Assembly (NCBI GenBank): GCA_947244595.1
Contig: CAMXKT010000001.1
Location: 31,914 to 95,913, forward strand
DNA from: an uncultured Oscillibacter sp.
GTDB taxonomy: Bacteria > Bacillota > Clostridia > Oscillospirales > Oscillospiraceae
Direction of reading: 5' to 3'
Length of the DNA: 64,000 nt
Position numbers and translations under genes: made by a program. Position 1 is the first letter of the stretch; each line of letters starts with the position of its first letter. The notes beneath the pieces are model-generated. The model was not told where the DNA came from. It was given only the letters and a program-made list of their open reading frames with translations, and ran no database searches. This document shows, in pieces, positions 17,751 through 27,608 of this stretch.

Positions 17751-18750
17751 AACGCTGAAAAAAATTAGCGGCGCAGTGTCCGGCGCGGGTCCTGTGGCCG
17801 CCGTGCTGATCCTTTCGGTGGTGCTGGCGGTGTCGAGCGAGACCTTCCTCACCGTGAACAACTGGATGAATATTCTACGTCAAACGGCGGTGAACAGCAC
17901 CATAGCCATCGGCATGCTGCTGATCCTGCTCACGGCGGGAATCGACCTTTCGGTGGGCTCCATCTGCGCGCTGAGCAGTTGTGTGATGGGCGCGCTGATG
18001 CGGGACCTGGGTGTGCAGAATCCAGTGGTGCTGATCGCCGCCTGCCTGGGCTGCGGGATGCTGTGCGGCTATATCAACGGTGCGCTGTACACGAAGCTGA
18101 ACCTGCCCCATCCCTTTGTGGCGACGCTGGGCACGATGCAGATCTTTCGAGGCTTGGCGCAGATCGTTTCCCACGCGACGCCCATCACCGGCTTTCCCGA
18201 CAGCGTCATCGCACTGGGCTTTTCCTCCATCGGCCCCATCGGCTTCCCAGCCTGCTTTCTCTCGGTAATTCTGGTGTTTATCCTGTTCGCGGTCCTGCTG
18301 AACAAAACGCCACTGGGCAAGAAAATCTACGCCGTGGGCGGCAACGAGGAGGCGGCCCGGGTTTCCGGCATCGACGTAAAGCGGGTCAAGATGTTCGTCT
18401 ATGTGATTACCGGACTTCTGGCGGGGTTCGCGGCGCTGATTTTGACAGGACGGGTTTCTACCGCCCTGCCCACCACCGGCGAGGAGTACGCCATGGACGC
18501 GATTGCGTCCTGCGTGATTGGCGGGGCCTCCTTCAACGGGGGCAAGGGCACTGTAGGCGGCACCTTCGTGGGAGCGCTGTTTATCCAAATTATCCGCAAC
18601 GGCCTAAATCTGCTGGGAGCGCAGTCCGATTTACAGATGGTAGTAATCGGCGCGGTGGTCATCATTGCGGTGGTCATCGACGTGTACCGGGGCGCAGCGG
18701 AGGAGAAAGCCAAGAGGCTGGAGCAGGCAAAAGCACACCTGCACGCCTGA
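17737..18750 (+). CDS. Sugar ABC transporter permease (RbsC family)
   Basis: 337 residues, with eight to ten membrane segments and the conserved RbsC/BPD_transp_2 features: STIAIGMLLILLTAGIDLSVG near the N-terminus and the coupling loop around AVGGNEEAARVSGI. The C-terminus is short and charged (AEEKAKRLEQAK). It overlaps the ATPase gene by 14 bases, so the two are co-translated. It forms the membrane channel of the importer made with the preceding binding protein and ATPase. Confidence 0.92.
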   Translation: MKTNKTLKKISGAVSGAGPVAAVLILSVVLAVSSETFLTVNNWMNILRQTAVNSTIAIGMLLILLTAGIDLSVGSICALSSCVMGALMRDLGVQNPVVLIAACLGCGMLCGYINGALYTKLNLPHPFVATLGTMQIFRGLAQIVSHATPITGFPDSVIALGFSSIGPIGFPACFLSVILVFILFAVLLNKTPLGKKIYAVGGNEEAARVSGIDVKRVKMFVYVITGLLAGFAALILTGRVSTALPTTGEEYAMDAIASCVIGGASFNGGKGTVGGTFVGALFIQIIRNGLNLLGAQSDLQMVVIGAVVIIAVVIDVYRGAAEEKAKRLEQAKAHLHA

Positions 18751-18763
18751 ACGGGAGGAACAG

Positions 18764-19894
18764 ATGATGCAGAAACTCAGGTTTGGAATGGTTGGCGGCG
18801 GCGGCGGTTTCATTGGCAATGTACACCGCCACGGCGCATTAGACGACGACCTTGCCGTACTGACGGCAGGCTGCTTCAGCCGGGACCTCGGCAAGAATCG
18901 GGCCTGCGCCGAGAAATGGGATGTTCCCCGCTGCTACGTCTCCTATGAGGAAATGGCGGAACGGGAGGGCCAGAGGGAGGACGGAATTGATTTCGTCACA
19001 ATTGCCACCCCCAACAATACCCACTATGCTATTGCGAAAAGTTTCCTGGAGCGAGGCATCCATGTGCTGAGCGATAAGCCGGCGGCGCTGAACCTGGAGC
19101 AGGCGCAGGAGCTGGAGGCGCTAGCCGCAGAAAAGGGACTTTTGTTCGGCGTAAGCTACACCTATGCGAACTACGCTCTGATCCGGCAGGCGCGAAACAT
19201 GGTGGAACACGGCGAAATCGGGAAAATCATCAACATCATGTGCGAATACCCCCAGGATTGGGTGCTGATGACGGTGGCCAGCGGCCAGTCGGTGCACGGC
19301 TCCTGGAGGTTCCAGCCGGAGATCATCGGCAATTCCCTCTGCGTCGCCGACATCGGAACTCACCTGGAGTACCTGGTCACAGCGGCGACGGGGCTGGAGC
19401 TGGAAAAGGTACTCTGCGCGGTGCAGACCATTCCCGAGGATCTGCCGTTGGAGACCAATGCGCAGATGCTGCTGCGCTATGCGGGAGGCGTACCCGGGAT
19501 GATGTGGGCGTCTCAAGTAGCTGCTGGACACGAGTGCAGCGTGTCCCTCCGAATCTATGGGGACAAAGGTTCCATCGCGTGGAACCACGACACGCCGATG
19601 CAGCTACGGGTGGCAAAGCTGGGCCGCCCAGTGCAGATCTATACTCCGGAGAGAGACTATCTCTACCCGGAGGCCAAGGCATTAACACGCCTGCCTTACG
19701 GGCACCCGGAGGGATTTTACGAGGCCTTCGCAAACATTTACCGTGGGTTCATCCGCCACATTCTGGCACTGCGGCAGGGCCCGGCAGCGGCGGAATATCC
19801 CTATCCGACCATCCGGGACGGTGTGCGGGGATTGAAGTTTGTGAGGGCCTGTTTGGAGAGCAGTCGGCGCGGCAGCGTCTGGGTGCACCTATGA
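18764..19894 (+). CDS. Second Gfo/Idh/MocA family oxidoreductase
   Basis: 376 residues from the ATG at 18764, which follows GGGAGGAACAG. The Rossmann motif is GMVGGGGGFIGNVHR and the catalytic-lysine motif is SDKPAALN, a common variant of EKP in this family. The C-terminal domain includes GSWRFQPEIIGNSLCVADIGTHLEYL, typical of members acting on inositols or disaccharides. It lies 13 bases after the permease gene. With the first family member (12873-14003) and the TIM-barrel enzyme, it probably completes a redox-isomerase route in which one hydroxyl is oxidised and another reduced. Confidence 0.9.
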   Translation: MMQKLRFGMVGGGGGFIGNVHRHGALDDDLAVLTAGCFSRDLGKNRACAEKWDVPRCYVSYEEMAEREGQREDGIDFVTIATPNNTHYAIAKSFLERGIHVLSDKPAALNLEQAQELEALAAEKGLLFGVSYTYANYALIRQARNMVEHGEIGKIINIMCEYPQDWVLMTVASGQSVHGSWRFQPEIIGNSLCVADIGTHLEYLVTAATGLELEKVLCAVQTIPEDLPLETNAQMLLRYAGGVPGMMWASQVAAGHECSVSLRIYGDKGSIAWNHDTPMQLRVAKLGRPVQIYTPERDYLYPEAKALTRLPYGHPEGFYEAFANIYRGFIRHILALRQGPAAAEYPYPTIRDGVRGLKFVRACLESSRRGSVWVHL

Positions 19895-19909
19895 CAGGAG
19901 GGAATGGAT

Positions 19910-20947
19910 ATGAAGCTTCCAAAGGAAATGCAGGCGGTCATCTTTGAAAAAATCGGGGCGCATAAACTTGTGACGGTACCTGTGCCCGAGATCAGGAACC
20001 CGGACGATCTGTTGGTAAAGATCGAGGCCGCAAGCATCTGCGGCTCCGATCTGCACATTCTGGCCGACCCGCCGGGCTGTATTGCCGTGCCGGGCACGGT
20101 GATTGGGCACGAGATGGTGGGCGAGGTGGTGGAAACCGGCAGCGGTGTTACGGGATTTTGTCCCGGAGACCGTTTGGTCTGCGACCCGAACATCTCCTGC
20201 GGGCGTTGCGAAGCGTGCCGCACGGGGCACAAAAATATGTGTGAAAATCTTCACATCCATGGCGTGGACCGCCACGGCTTTTTTGCCCAGTATGCCTGCA
20301 TCCCGGAGCGCTCCGCCGTCAAAATCAGCCCCTCTCTTTCAAAGGAGCAGGCGATTTTCGCTGAGCCGCTGACCTGTGTGATGAGCGCGGTGGACAAGGC
20401 TCGTCTGCTGCCGGGAGAGACAGTGGCCGTAATAGGGGCGGGCCCCATCGGATTGTACTTCCTGTCCCTGTTCCGAGTGAACGGCGCGGGTCGGGTGATT
20501 TCCGTGGAGCCCTCGGAGTACCGCAGGAAATACGCGGAAAAGATGGGGGCAGACGCTGCGCTGGACCCCAAAAAGCAAGACGCCGCGGCGGAAATCCGGG
20601 CGCTGACCGGCGGCAGGGGAGCCGACGTGGTGGTGGACGCGGTAGGAATGTGCGTAGCAGACGCGTTGCGCTATGTGTGCCGGGGCGGCCGGGTGGTGCT
20701 GTTCGGGCAGAACGCCGCCGCCCGGGAGACCATCTGCCAAAACGATATTACGCGCAATGAAATTACTCTCTTTGGCAGCTACATCGGCCCCTATACCATG
20801 AGCGCTACGGTAAAGCTGCTGGAAAGCGGACTGATTGATTTCAGCAAAATGATTACCCACCGCCTAGCCCTGCGGGAGTTCGACGAAGGACTCGCCGCGA
20901 TGCGTAGCGGGACAGCGCTGGAGGTGGTTCTGGATCCCTTTGCGTAA
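19910..20947 (+). CDS. Zinc-dependent alcohol/polyol dehydrogenase (MDR family)
   Basis: 345 residues from the ATG at 19910 (AGGAGGG about 9 bases upstream; an ATG at 19904 is an alternative only 3 bases from it). Catalytic zinc ligands are visible in SICGSDLH (Cys), GHEMVGEV (His-Glu), and the structural zinc site in the four cysteines of CDPNISCGRCEACRTGHKNMC. The NAD-binding motif is VIGAGPIGLYFL. The family includes sorbitol, threonine and related polyol dehydrogenases. As the last gene of the locus it probably oxidises a polyol intermediate; the exact substrate is unknown. Confidence 0.9.
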   Translation: MKLPKEMQAVIFEKIGAHKLVTVPVPEIRNPDDLLVKIEAASICGSDLHILADPPGCIAVPGTVIGHEMVGEVVETGSGVTGFCPGDRLVCDPNISCGRCEACRTGHKNMCENLHIHGVDRHGFFAQYACIPERSAVKISPSLSKEQAIFAEPLTCVMSAVDKARLLPGETVAVIGAGPIGLYFLSLFRVNGAGRVISVEPSEYRRKYAEKMGADAALDPKKQDAAAEIRALTGGRGADVVVDAVGMCVADALRYVCRGGRVVLFGQNAAARETICQNDITRNEITLFGSYIGPYTMSATVKLLESGLIDFSKMITHRLALREFDEGLAAMRSGTALEVVLDPFA

Positions 20948-20956
20948 AAACGACGG

Positions 20957-21041
20957 CTCTGTCTGCCGGGGGATTTTCTCCGGCGGGCGTAGCTTTTTAC
21001 AACAGGCCGGCGCAAGCAATGAAACGCTTGCGCCGGCCTGT
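20957..21041 (+). terminator. Terminator region after the rare-sugar locus
   Basis: An imperfect GC-rich hairpin (20957-20991) followed by CTTTTTAC lies just after the dehydrogenase stop. It is followed by a perfect 16-base-pair stem (21002-21017 / 21026-21041) with loop AATGAAAC. No gene is supported in 20948-21231. Confidence 0.5.
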
Positions 21042-21231
21042 CCAGTGTTGGCAAAAGAGCTGTGGCTCGCTGCGGATAAAAACGATTCCATCTTTCTTCC
21101 CGTTCCGCCGTTCCGGCGCTTCACCCTGGCGGGAATGAACGCCACGTCTCCGGGAAGCGGCTCCATCATATTGATTGTGGAACTCCGCTGGGGGGAAACG
21201 GTTAAGGTGCTCGCTGATGACCCTAAGCAAA

Positions 21232-22560
21232 TCAAGCGCTATATGGTTTCCGCAACACGTCCCGTATGTTTTCTTGGATTCGCCCGGCAAGCCCTTCATA
21301 CTGCGCCCGCTCCTCCGGGCTGAGCCCGGAAAACCTTGCGGCCTCGAAATCCTTCCAGACATTCTCCAGATCTTTCAAAATAAAAGCCGCGGAGGAAGAA
21401 AAGTCGATCCGCAGCCGCCGTTCATTGCTCTTCCTTCCCTCTGTTGGGTGGGTCTCCGATACAGAGATCAGCCGTTTCCCCTCCAAGCGGTTCAGCAGCA
21501 TGGCCAATCTCCTTTGGGACAGCCCGGCAAAATCCGCAAGCACTTTCCGGGAGGGGGACCTAAACTGCCGGAGGCACAGAAGCAGGCGGGCTTCCGGCAG
21601 GGAAAGGCCGTTTTTCTGCGCGGCGGCCTCCAGGTAATAGTCCAGCAGCTTCCGCTCTCGAAAGAGGTCAAATAGGAATCCCTCCCCCTCCAAGGTGTCG
21701 GGGGGAGCCTGGACCCGCTCGCTCCCCAGGCGTTTTGAGACCGGGGGCACCGCTCCATCCTCGGCGGCGTCGATCAGGAAGCGGTAGATTTTCAGCCGCT
21801 GCTTTTCGTATTCCTCCTCGTCCAGCACCGATTTGTAGAACTGGTTGTAATACTCGAAGGCCGTCAGCTTCATTTGGACCGTTTTGGAAATGCTGATATT
21901 CTGGGTGCAAAGGGACCCTTTCGTTTTAACGTAGTAGTAGATGGGCACCTGCAAAGCAACGAAGGTTTCCGCTCTGCGGATATATTCCAGATTGAACATG
22001 AAGTCCTCGCACCAACTGATGGCCGGGTCCATCCGCAGATGGTGCCGCTCCACGATCTCCCAGCGGTAGAGCTTGTTCCATAAGACCCCGTAGTAAAAAT
22101 CAGCGGGGTTTTCCATCATGTGGGCGGCGTATTCCTCCCGGCTGAGGACCCGCGCCTCGTCGATGTCCCCCTTGGGGGAGACCCACTCACCCACCACCCG
22201 GTAAAAATCGGAGATCACCAAATCGCACTGGTGCTCCTCCATGGCCCGGACCAGCAGTTTGGTGGCGTTGGAGGTGATCCAGTCGTCGGCGTCCAGGAAT
22301 TGAAGATACCGGCCCCGTGCTTGTTCGAGGCATAGGTTCCGGGTGTCGGAAACGCCGGAGTTCTCCTTGTGGAACACCCGGACCCGGCTGTCCGCGGCGG
22401 CGTATTCGTCGCAGATCGCGCCGGAGCCGTCCCGGCTGCCATCGTCGGCCAGGAGCAGTTCAAAATCGGAGTACTCCTGATTTAGAACGCTCTCTACGCA
22501 ACGGCGCAGGCAGGCTTCGGCGTTATAAACTGGAACAATGATGCTGACAGATGGATTCAT
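21232..22560 (-). CDS. GT2 glycosyltransferase fused to a MarR-like winged-helix domain
   Basis: 442 residues. Residues 1 to about 230 are a GT-A family 2 glycosyltransferase: SIIVPVYNAEACLRRCVESV, ADDGSRDGS and the metal-binding FLDADDWIT are intact. After a helical stretch, residues from about 315 to 442 read as a MarR-type winged helix: GLSLPEARLLLCLRQF, a recognition region KVLADFAGLSQRRLAMLLNRL, a wing (RRLRID) and a C-terminal helix pair GLSPEERAQYEGL. The frame is continuous, with no sign of a join artefact. GT2 enzymes work at the membrane on cell-wall or glycolipid acceptors; what a DNA-binding-type domain does there is not known. A promoter-like TATAAT lies at 22615-22620 on the minus strand. 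Confidence 0.8.
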   Translation of the reverse strand: MNPSVSIIVPVYNAEACLRRCVESVLNQEYSDFELLLADDGSRDGSGAICDEYAAADSRVRVFHKENSGVSDTRNLCLEQARGRYLQFLDADDWITSNATKLLVRAMEEHQCDLVISDFYRVVGEWVSPKGDIDEARVLSREEYAAHMMENPADFYYGVLWNKLYRWEIVERHHLRMDPAISWCEDFMFNLEYIRRAETFVALQVPIYYYVKTKGSLCTQNISISKTVQMKLTAFEYYNQFYKSVLDEEEYEKQRLKIYRFLIDAAEDGAVPPVSKRLGSERVQAPPDTLEGEGFLFDLFRERKLLDYYLEAAAQKNGLSLPEARLLLCLRQFRSPSRKVLADFAGLSQRRLAMLLNRLEGKRLISVSETHPTEGRKSNERRLRIDFSSSAAFILKDLENVWKDFEAARFSGLSPEERAQYEGLAGRIQENIRDVLRKPYSA

Positions 22561-22795
22561 AACAGACCTCCGAGGTAAATGTTGAGAAATTTCGATCCGC
22601 TAAAATTCGATTTGATTATACTATAAAAAGCAAAAATGTGCACTCTCAAATTATGTGATGGAGAAATTAAAAAGCTCTAAATTCTTTATGCTATGAGAGG
22701 GTATTAGAGCCATGATAGATTTTGTCTGATTCCGCCTTCTGTTCATCGTCTGCTAAAAATCATGCTTTCATTGCGTACCCTTTTGGTGCGTTGTC

Positions 22796-22824
22796 TTGAC
22801 ACGTTTTCTCAATCATGGTATTAT
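22796..22824 (+). promoter_or_regulatory. Promoter of the type VII-like secretion operon
   Basis: TTGACA (22796-22801) and TATTAT (22819-22824) with a 17-base spacer lie about 108 bases before the EssC-like start. The gap 22561-22931 is AT-rich and holds no gene. Confidence 0.7.
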
Positions 22825-22931
22825 TTTGAAGAAAAGTTGAACAAAAGTGCAGGCAAAACCAGCTAAGAATATGATTGCATTAAACAAGGCTCAGGATAAA
22901 AATTTCATGCCATGTGAGGAGAGATTTTTCC

Positions 22932-25900
22932 ATGCCTACGCCACTCGACCCAAGTATAAGTAGGACCCTACCAGCTTCCGCATCATCAGCTATGAAGGTC
23001 GTCCTCATCTCCGAGAGCGGCACCATGGAAAACCTCTGGCTGCCAGGTGCCTCCGGGGGAAGAAGGCGTTTTCCGCGAAGAGACGATCTGCCGCCCCTCT
23101 TCCTGGAGGCGAGGAGAAACGGTTGGTCTGTCCAATTGGAGGAAGGAGCCGTGTTCTCCCCGGCGATCCAGGACGCAGAGGGTGGAGCCGGGCGGCAGAT
23201 GCTACGCCATGAGGGAATTCTGCGGATCCTCTGGAAGCAGGAGCGCTTTGTGCTTTATTCCGAGGCTGGAACGCTGGAAAAGGGGGCCTTTCTGCCCTAT
23301 TTCCTGGAGGAGAACACTGCCTACAGCATCGGGCGCAGTGAAGACAACGACATCTGTTACCTCAACGAGACTGTCTCCCGCTCCCATGCGCAGTTGTACT
23401 GGAGCAGGGGGAGCTGGTGGATCCGGGACTTGGGCAGTACCAACGGCACCTACGTCAATGGGCGGCGGACGTTGGAGCAGCAGTTGAGAAACGGCGACGT
23501 GATCTACATCATGGGGCTGTATATTCTGGTGGGTCCGGGATTCACGGCCATGAACAGCCAGAACAACCGGGTGGTGTTCCACACGCCGAAAATCCGGGCT
23601 ATTACGCCCGGTGAGGGGTGGTCTTATGCGCCGTGCCCAGAAAAGCTTCCGGATCAGGCTCTGTTTGACCGCCAGCCCCGGAAGCAGCGACCGCCGGAGC
23701 CGGAGGCTATTACCTTTGATATGCCCCCCATCCCCATAACCGCCAGCAAGATTCCCCTGCTGTTGCGCATGGGAAGTCCCTTGGTCATGGGCGGCAGAGC
23801 CCTAGTCACCGGCAATCTGGTTATGGCCCTCACATCCCTGGTCTTTCCGGGTCTTACCCAGGGGCTCACGGAGAAGGATCGGAAGGAGTATGAAGAGAAG
23901 CGGCTGACGGTTTACCGGGAATATCTCTCCGGGAAGCGGCAGGAGATTGCCGGAGAAAAGATGGCGGAGGAAGCCCAGCTGAATGAGTGCTACCCGCCTC
24001 TGGACACCGCTTTGCGGTTCGCCGTGGATCGGGACCGGTTGTGGGAGCGACGGAGCGTAGACGAGGATTTTCTAGATCTCAGGATCGGCACCGGAACCCG
24101 CCCGCTGCTAGCGGAGAAAAATTGCCCCAAGGAGACCTTTGAGGTAGAACGGGATGTGCTTAAGGAAGAACTCTTTGCGCTGACTCGAGAACCTGTAATT
24201 TTAAAAGATATTCCCATTTTACTATCCTTGCGCCGGGACTTCATTGTAGGCGTTCAGGGCTTTTCCCGAAAGACCTTCTCGGTATTACGAAATTTACTCC
24301 TCCAGCTGGTGGTAACCCACAGCAGCGACGAGGTGAAGTTGGTCATCCTAGCCGGGGAGACCTATGAGGAGGACTTCCGGTTTGCCCGGAATCTGCCCCA
24401 CACGTGGAGTGACGACCACTCCATCCGGTTTTTTGCCGGAGGGGCTGGGGATATCCCGGCTTTAAGCCGGTACCTCAGTGGGGAGATCGAAGCCGCCCTG
24501 TCTCCGGAACAGCTGCGACCCGGGGCCCAGCGGGGACCAGCCTATGTGATCGTAGCTGCCAGCAAATCCCTTTTTAACGCTTTGGAGTGTCTGAAAGATG
24601 TTCTGGCCCAAAGGGAGTACCGCGGTGTATCTATCATCGCCGCCTTCGATGGGATCCCTAAGGAGTGCACCCAGCTCATCGACCTGAGGGGGGACCCGGC
24701 ACTGTCCGCTCTTAGCGGCTCCGAAGAAACTGGGACTCGCCCCTTTCGGGAGGAGGACTGTGCCCTGGAGCTGTGCCAACGGGCCCTGCTGGAACTGGCC
24801 AGGACCCGCTCTGCGGCCCAGTCTCAAACCTATGCCCTGCCCGATATGATCACCTTTCTGGAGCTTTACGAGGTGGGTCGGGTGGAATATTTGGAGCCCT
24901 TGCGGCGGTGGAAGGAGAACAACCCCGTCAAGTCCCTGGCGGTGCCTATCGGCGTAGGGACCGATGGGCGGCCTTTTGCCCTGGATCTCCACGAGAAGCG
25001 ACAGGGGCCCCACGGCCTGGTGGCCGGCATGACCGGCTCCGGCAAGTCGGAGTTCATCATCACCTATATTCTCTCCATGGCCGTAAACTTCAGCCCCGAC
25101 GAGGTGGCTTTTGTGCTCATCGACTATAAGGGCGGCGGTCTGGCGGATGCTTTTGAGAACGAGGAGCGGGGGATCCACCTGCCCCACCTAGTCGGAACCA
25201 TCACGAACCTGGATGGGACCGCCATTGACCGGTCCCTAGCTTCCATCAAGAGCGAGCTTACCCATCGTCAGACGGTCTTTAAGAATGCCAAGGCTCTGTT
25301 GGGGGAAAGTACCCTGGACATCTACGATTACCAGAAGCTGTATCGCACCGGACAGGTCCAGGAACCGCTGCCCCATCTCTTCATCATCTCTGACGAGTTT
25401 GCGGAGTTGAAGCAGCAGCAGCCCATGTTCATGGACGAGCTCATCAGTGCCGCTCGGATTGGGCGCAGTCTGGGGGTTCACCTGATCCTGGCTACCCAAA
25501 AGCCAGGAGGCGTGGTGAACAACCAGATTTGGAGCAACGCAAAATTCCGGGCCTGTCTCCGGGTCCAGGACCGGAGCGACAGCATGGAGATGCTGAAGCG
25601 CCCGGAGGCGGCGGAGCTGAAGGACACGGGCCGCTTCTACCTTCAGGTGGGGTACGATGAGTACTTTGCCCTGGGGCAGTCCGCCTGGTGCGGCGCCGAC
25701 TACTGCCCCCAGGATCAAGTTCTGGAGGAGCCGGACAATGCCGTCCAGTTCCTGGACAACACCGGTCAGAGTGTTCTCAGTGTCAAGCCGGAGACAGAAA
25801 AAAGGCCATCCCAGGGCCGCCAGATCACCGCTATCGTTCAATACCTGTCAGATCTCGCCAAGGAGCAGAACATTTGCCCCAAAAAGCTCTGGAAGGATGC

Positions 25901-27593
25901 CTTGCCGAAGCAATTGGAGTTGGAGGGCCTGGGCGCATTCATCCGGGGGGATTATTCCGTGCTTCTGGGTACCGTGGACGATCCCGAGCACCAGAGCCAG
26001 TTCCCTCTGTATTTAGATCTCTTAAGCTTCCGAAATCTTCTAGCGGTGGGCAATGCAGGCACCGGGAAGAGCACCCTGATTAGAACGCTGCTCTACGGGT
26101 TGGTGCGCTCCTATGGCCCGGACCATCTGCAATACTATTTGGTGGATCTCTCCGATGGAGCACTGGCAGGGTATCGCCGCTTGCCCCACTGCGGAGCCTA
26201 TCTCACAGAGCGTCAGACCGGGGAGTTGTCCCGGCTCATGGATTTGATCCACGGAATTATCTCCCAGCGGAAAGCCTTGTTTGCCCAGGAGGGTGTGTTC
26301 ACCTTTGAGGCCTACCGGAATATCCGCCCCCTTCCTTTGATTCTCTTCGTTATCGATGGGTACACCAAGATCAAGGGCCTGGAGGGTGGGGACCGGTTTT
26401 TCATGCAACTGCCGGAGTACCTACGGGAGGGGACCACTGTAGGAATCCGGTACATAGTCACCTGCAACCATCTCCCCGAGGTGGGCACCCAGTCCCGACA
26501 GGAATTTGACGGACGGATTGCCCTCCAGGCCAAGGACCACTATGAGTACGCCGACATTCTAAAGGTCACCTGCAAAATTTCCCCCCCAGAGGTCAACGGG
26601 CGGGGCATGTGCGCCCACGAAGGCCGAGGACTTACCTACCAGGCCGCCATGCTGGACTGTCAGCTTCCGGAGAAGGAACAGGCGGAAGCTCTGGAGCGGC
26701 GTTTGCAAGAGATCACAGAGCGGGACCGGGACCTCCCGGCAGCCCAGCGGCTGCCTATGCTGGATCCGAAGCAGACCTATGAGGACTTCTGCAGAGGCTT
26801 TGCCCCAGGCCGGATTCCCCTGGGTTACGCTGCCCGGAATATGCACCCTGTGGCCCTGCCCCTCCAGCAGCTCTACTGTCTTTCATTGTTCCTTGGGAAT
26901 CCCAAGGGAGCGAAGCCGGTGTTTTCCAACCTCCTGCATGCTGCTCAGATCAACGGTATGGAGACCATCGTGCTCCGCCGCAGCGCCGGGAGCGTACTGG
27001 AGGACGTGAGTTCCCGAGAGAATCTGCGATTTTTGGAGTGCTCCCAGGAGGGGCTGACAGAGCTGGCGGCCGTGTTGATGAATGCCTTCCAGGAACGTTG
27101 CGTCCTCCGGGACGAGTACAGCATACAGCAAGGGATTCCTCTGAGCCGTAAGAACCGGGCGGTAAAGGCGTCAAAATACATTCGAGAGCGGAGTAAATCT
27201 ATTCTGGTGCTCATTGAGCGGTTCGCAGACCTCTGCGAGGTAAAGGAAACCCAGAATGAGGGGGAACTCCAAGGACAGCTCATGGCCCTCTTCAGCCTCA
27301 TGCGGGGTTACAACTTTTACTTCGCTGCCGGGTTCTACCACACGGATCCCTCCCTCGCTAAACATCCCCTCATGGCTTACTACAATCAGGAGGGACTGCT
27401 GCTTCTTTCCGGGGGGCGGTACGACAGGACGCCCTTGCCGGAGATTCCCTATGAGCTGAAAAAGCTGGATAAGCAGGACCCCAATTTCAACCACTTTCTT
27501 CTGAAATATCAGGAGAGCTTCCACCCCCTGATCATGCCTTGCGGAAAAATGGAGGAGGAAGCCCTTGACCCGGATGAGGCACCGATTATATAA
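22932..27593 (+). CDS. Type VII secretion-like FHA-FtsK/SpoIIIE ATPase (EssC-like)
   Basis: About 1553 residues from the ATG at 22932, preceded by GAGGAGAG; a GTG at 22914 is possible. In order: an N-terminal region with an FHA domain (about 115-210, core SIGRSEDNDI, SRSHAQLYW, STNGTYVNG), a hydrophobic pair of probable membrane helices (about 275-310), then FtsK/SpoIIIE-type ATPase domains. The first has Walker A GMTGSGKS (about residue 700) and LIDYKGGGLADAF; the second has GNAGTGKST (about 1040). The C-terminal third domain has only a degenerate P-loop (GNPKGAKP). This is the layout of EssC/YukB, the motor that drives WXG100-type proteins across the membrane. It heads an operon with YukD-like and small helical proteins. 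Confidence 0.9.
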   Translation: MPTPLDPSISRTLPASASSAMKVVLISESGTMENLWLPGASGGRRRFPRRDDLPPLFLEARRNGWSVQLEEGAVFSPAIQDAEGGAGRQMLRHEGILRILWKQERFVLYSEAGTLEKGAFLPYFLEENTAYSIGRSEDNDICYLNETVSRSHAQLYWSRGSWWIRDLGSTNGTYVNGRRTLEQQLRNGDVIYIMGLYILVGPGFTAMNSQNNRVVFHTPKIRAITPGEGWSYAPCPEKLPDQALFDRQPRKQRPPEPEAITFDMPPIPITASKIPLLLRMGSPLVMGGRALVTGNLVMALTSLVFPGLTQGLTEKDRKEYEEKRLTVYREYLSGKRQEIAGEKMAEEAQLNECYPPLDTALRFAVDRDRLWERRSVDEDFLDLRIGTGTRPLLAEKNCPKETFEVERDVLKEELFALTREPVILKDIPILLSLRRDFIVGVQGFSRKTFSVLRNLLLQLVVTHSSDEVKLVILAGETYEEDFRFARNLPHTWSDDHSIRFFAGGAGDIPALSRYLSGEIEAALSPEQLRPGAQRGPAYVIVAASKSLFNALECLKDVLAQREYRGVSIIAAFDGIPKECTQLIDLRGDPALSALSGSEETGTRPFREEDCALELCQRALLELARTRSAAQSQTYALPDMITFLELYEVGRVEYLEPLRRWKENNPVKSLAVPIGVGTDGRPFALDLHEKRQGPHGLVAGMTGSGKSEFIITYILSMAVNFSPDEVAFVLIDYKGGGLADAFENEERGIHLPHLVGTITNLDGTAIDRSLASIKSELTHRQTVFKNAKALLGESTLDIYDYQKLYRTGQVQEPLPHLFIISDEFAELKQQQPMFMDELISAARIGRSLGVHLILATQKPGGVVNNQIWSNAKFRACLRVQDRSDSMEMLKRPEAAELKDTGRFYLQVGYDEYFALGQSAWCGADYCPQDQVLEEPDNAVQFLDNTGQSVLSVKPETEKRPSQGRQITAIVQYLSDLAKEQNICPKKLWKDALPKQLELEGLGAFIRGDYSVLLGTVDDPEHQSQFPLYLDLLSFRNLLAVGNAGTGKSTLIRTLLYGLVRSYGPDHLQYYLVDLSDGALAGYRRLPHCGAYLTERQTGELSRLMDLIHGIISQRKALFAQEGVFTFEAYRNIRPLPLILFVIDGYTKIKGLEGGDRFFMQLPEYLREGTTVGIRYIVTCNHLPEVGTQSRQEFDGRIALQAKDHYEYADILKVTCKISPPEVNGRGMCAHEGRGLTYQAAMLDCQLPEKEQAEALERRLQEITERDRDLPAAQRLPMLDPKQTYEDFCRGFAPGRIPLGYAARNMHPVALPLQQLYCLSLFLGNPKGAKPVFSNLLHAAQINGMETIVLRRSAGSVLEDVSSRENLRFLECSQEGLTELAAVLMNAFQERCVLRDEYSIQQGIPLSRKNRAVKASKYIRERSKSILVLIERFADLCEVKETQNEGELQGQLMALFSLMRGYNFYFAAGFYHTDPSLAKHPLMAYYNQEGLLLLSGGRYDRTPLPEIPYELKKLDKQDPNFNHFLLKYQESFHPLIMPCGKMEEEALDPDEAPII

Positions 27594-27608
27594 TAGGGGT
27601 TATAGGAC

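Noticed and set aside
20864-21323. Overlapping open frames after the zinc dehydrogenase on both strands
   Set aside because: They cross a terminator region and a 16-pair hairpin and have no ribosome sites; composition looks non-coding.
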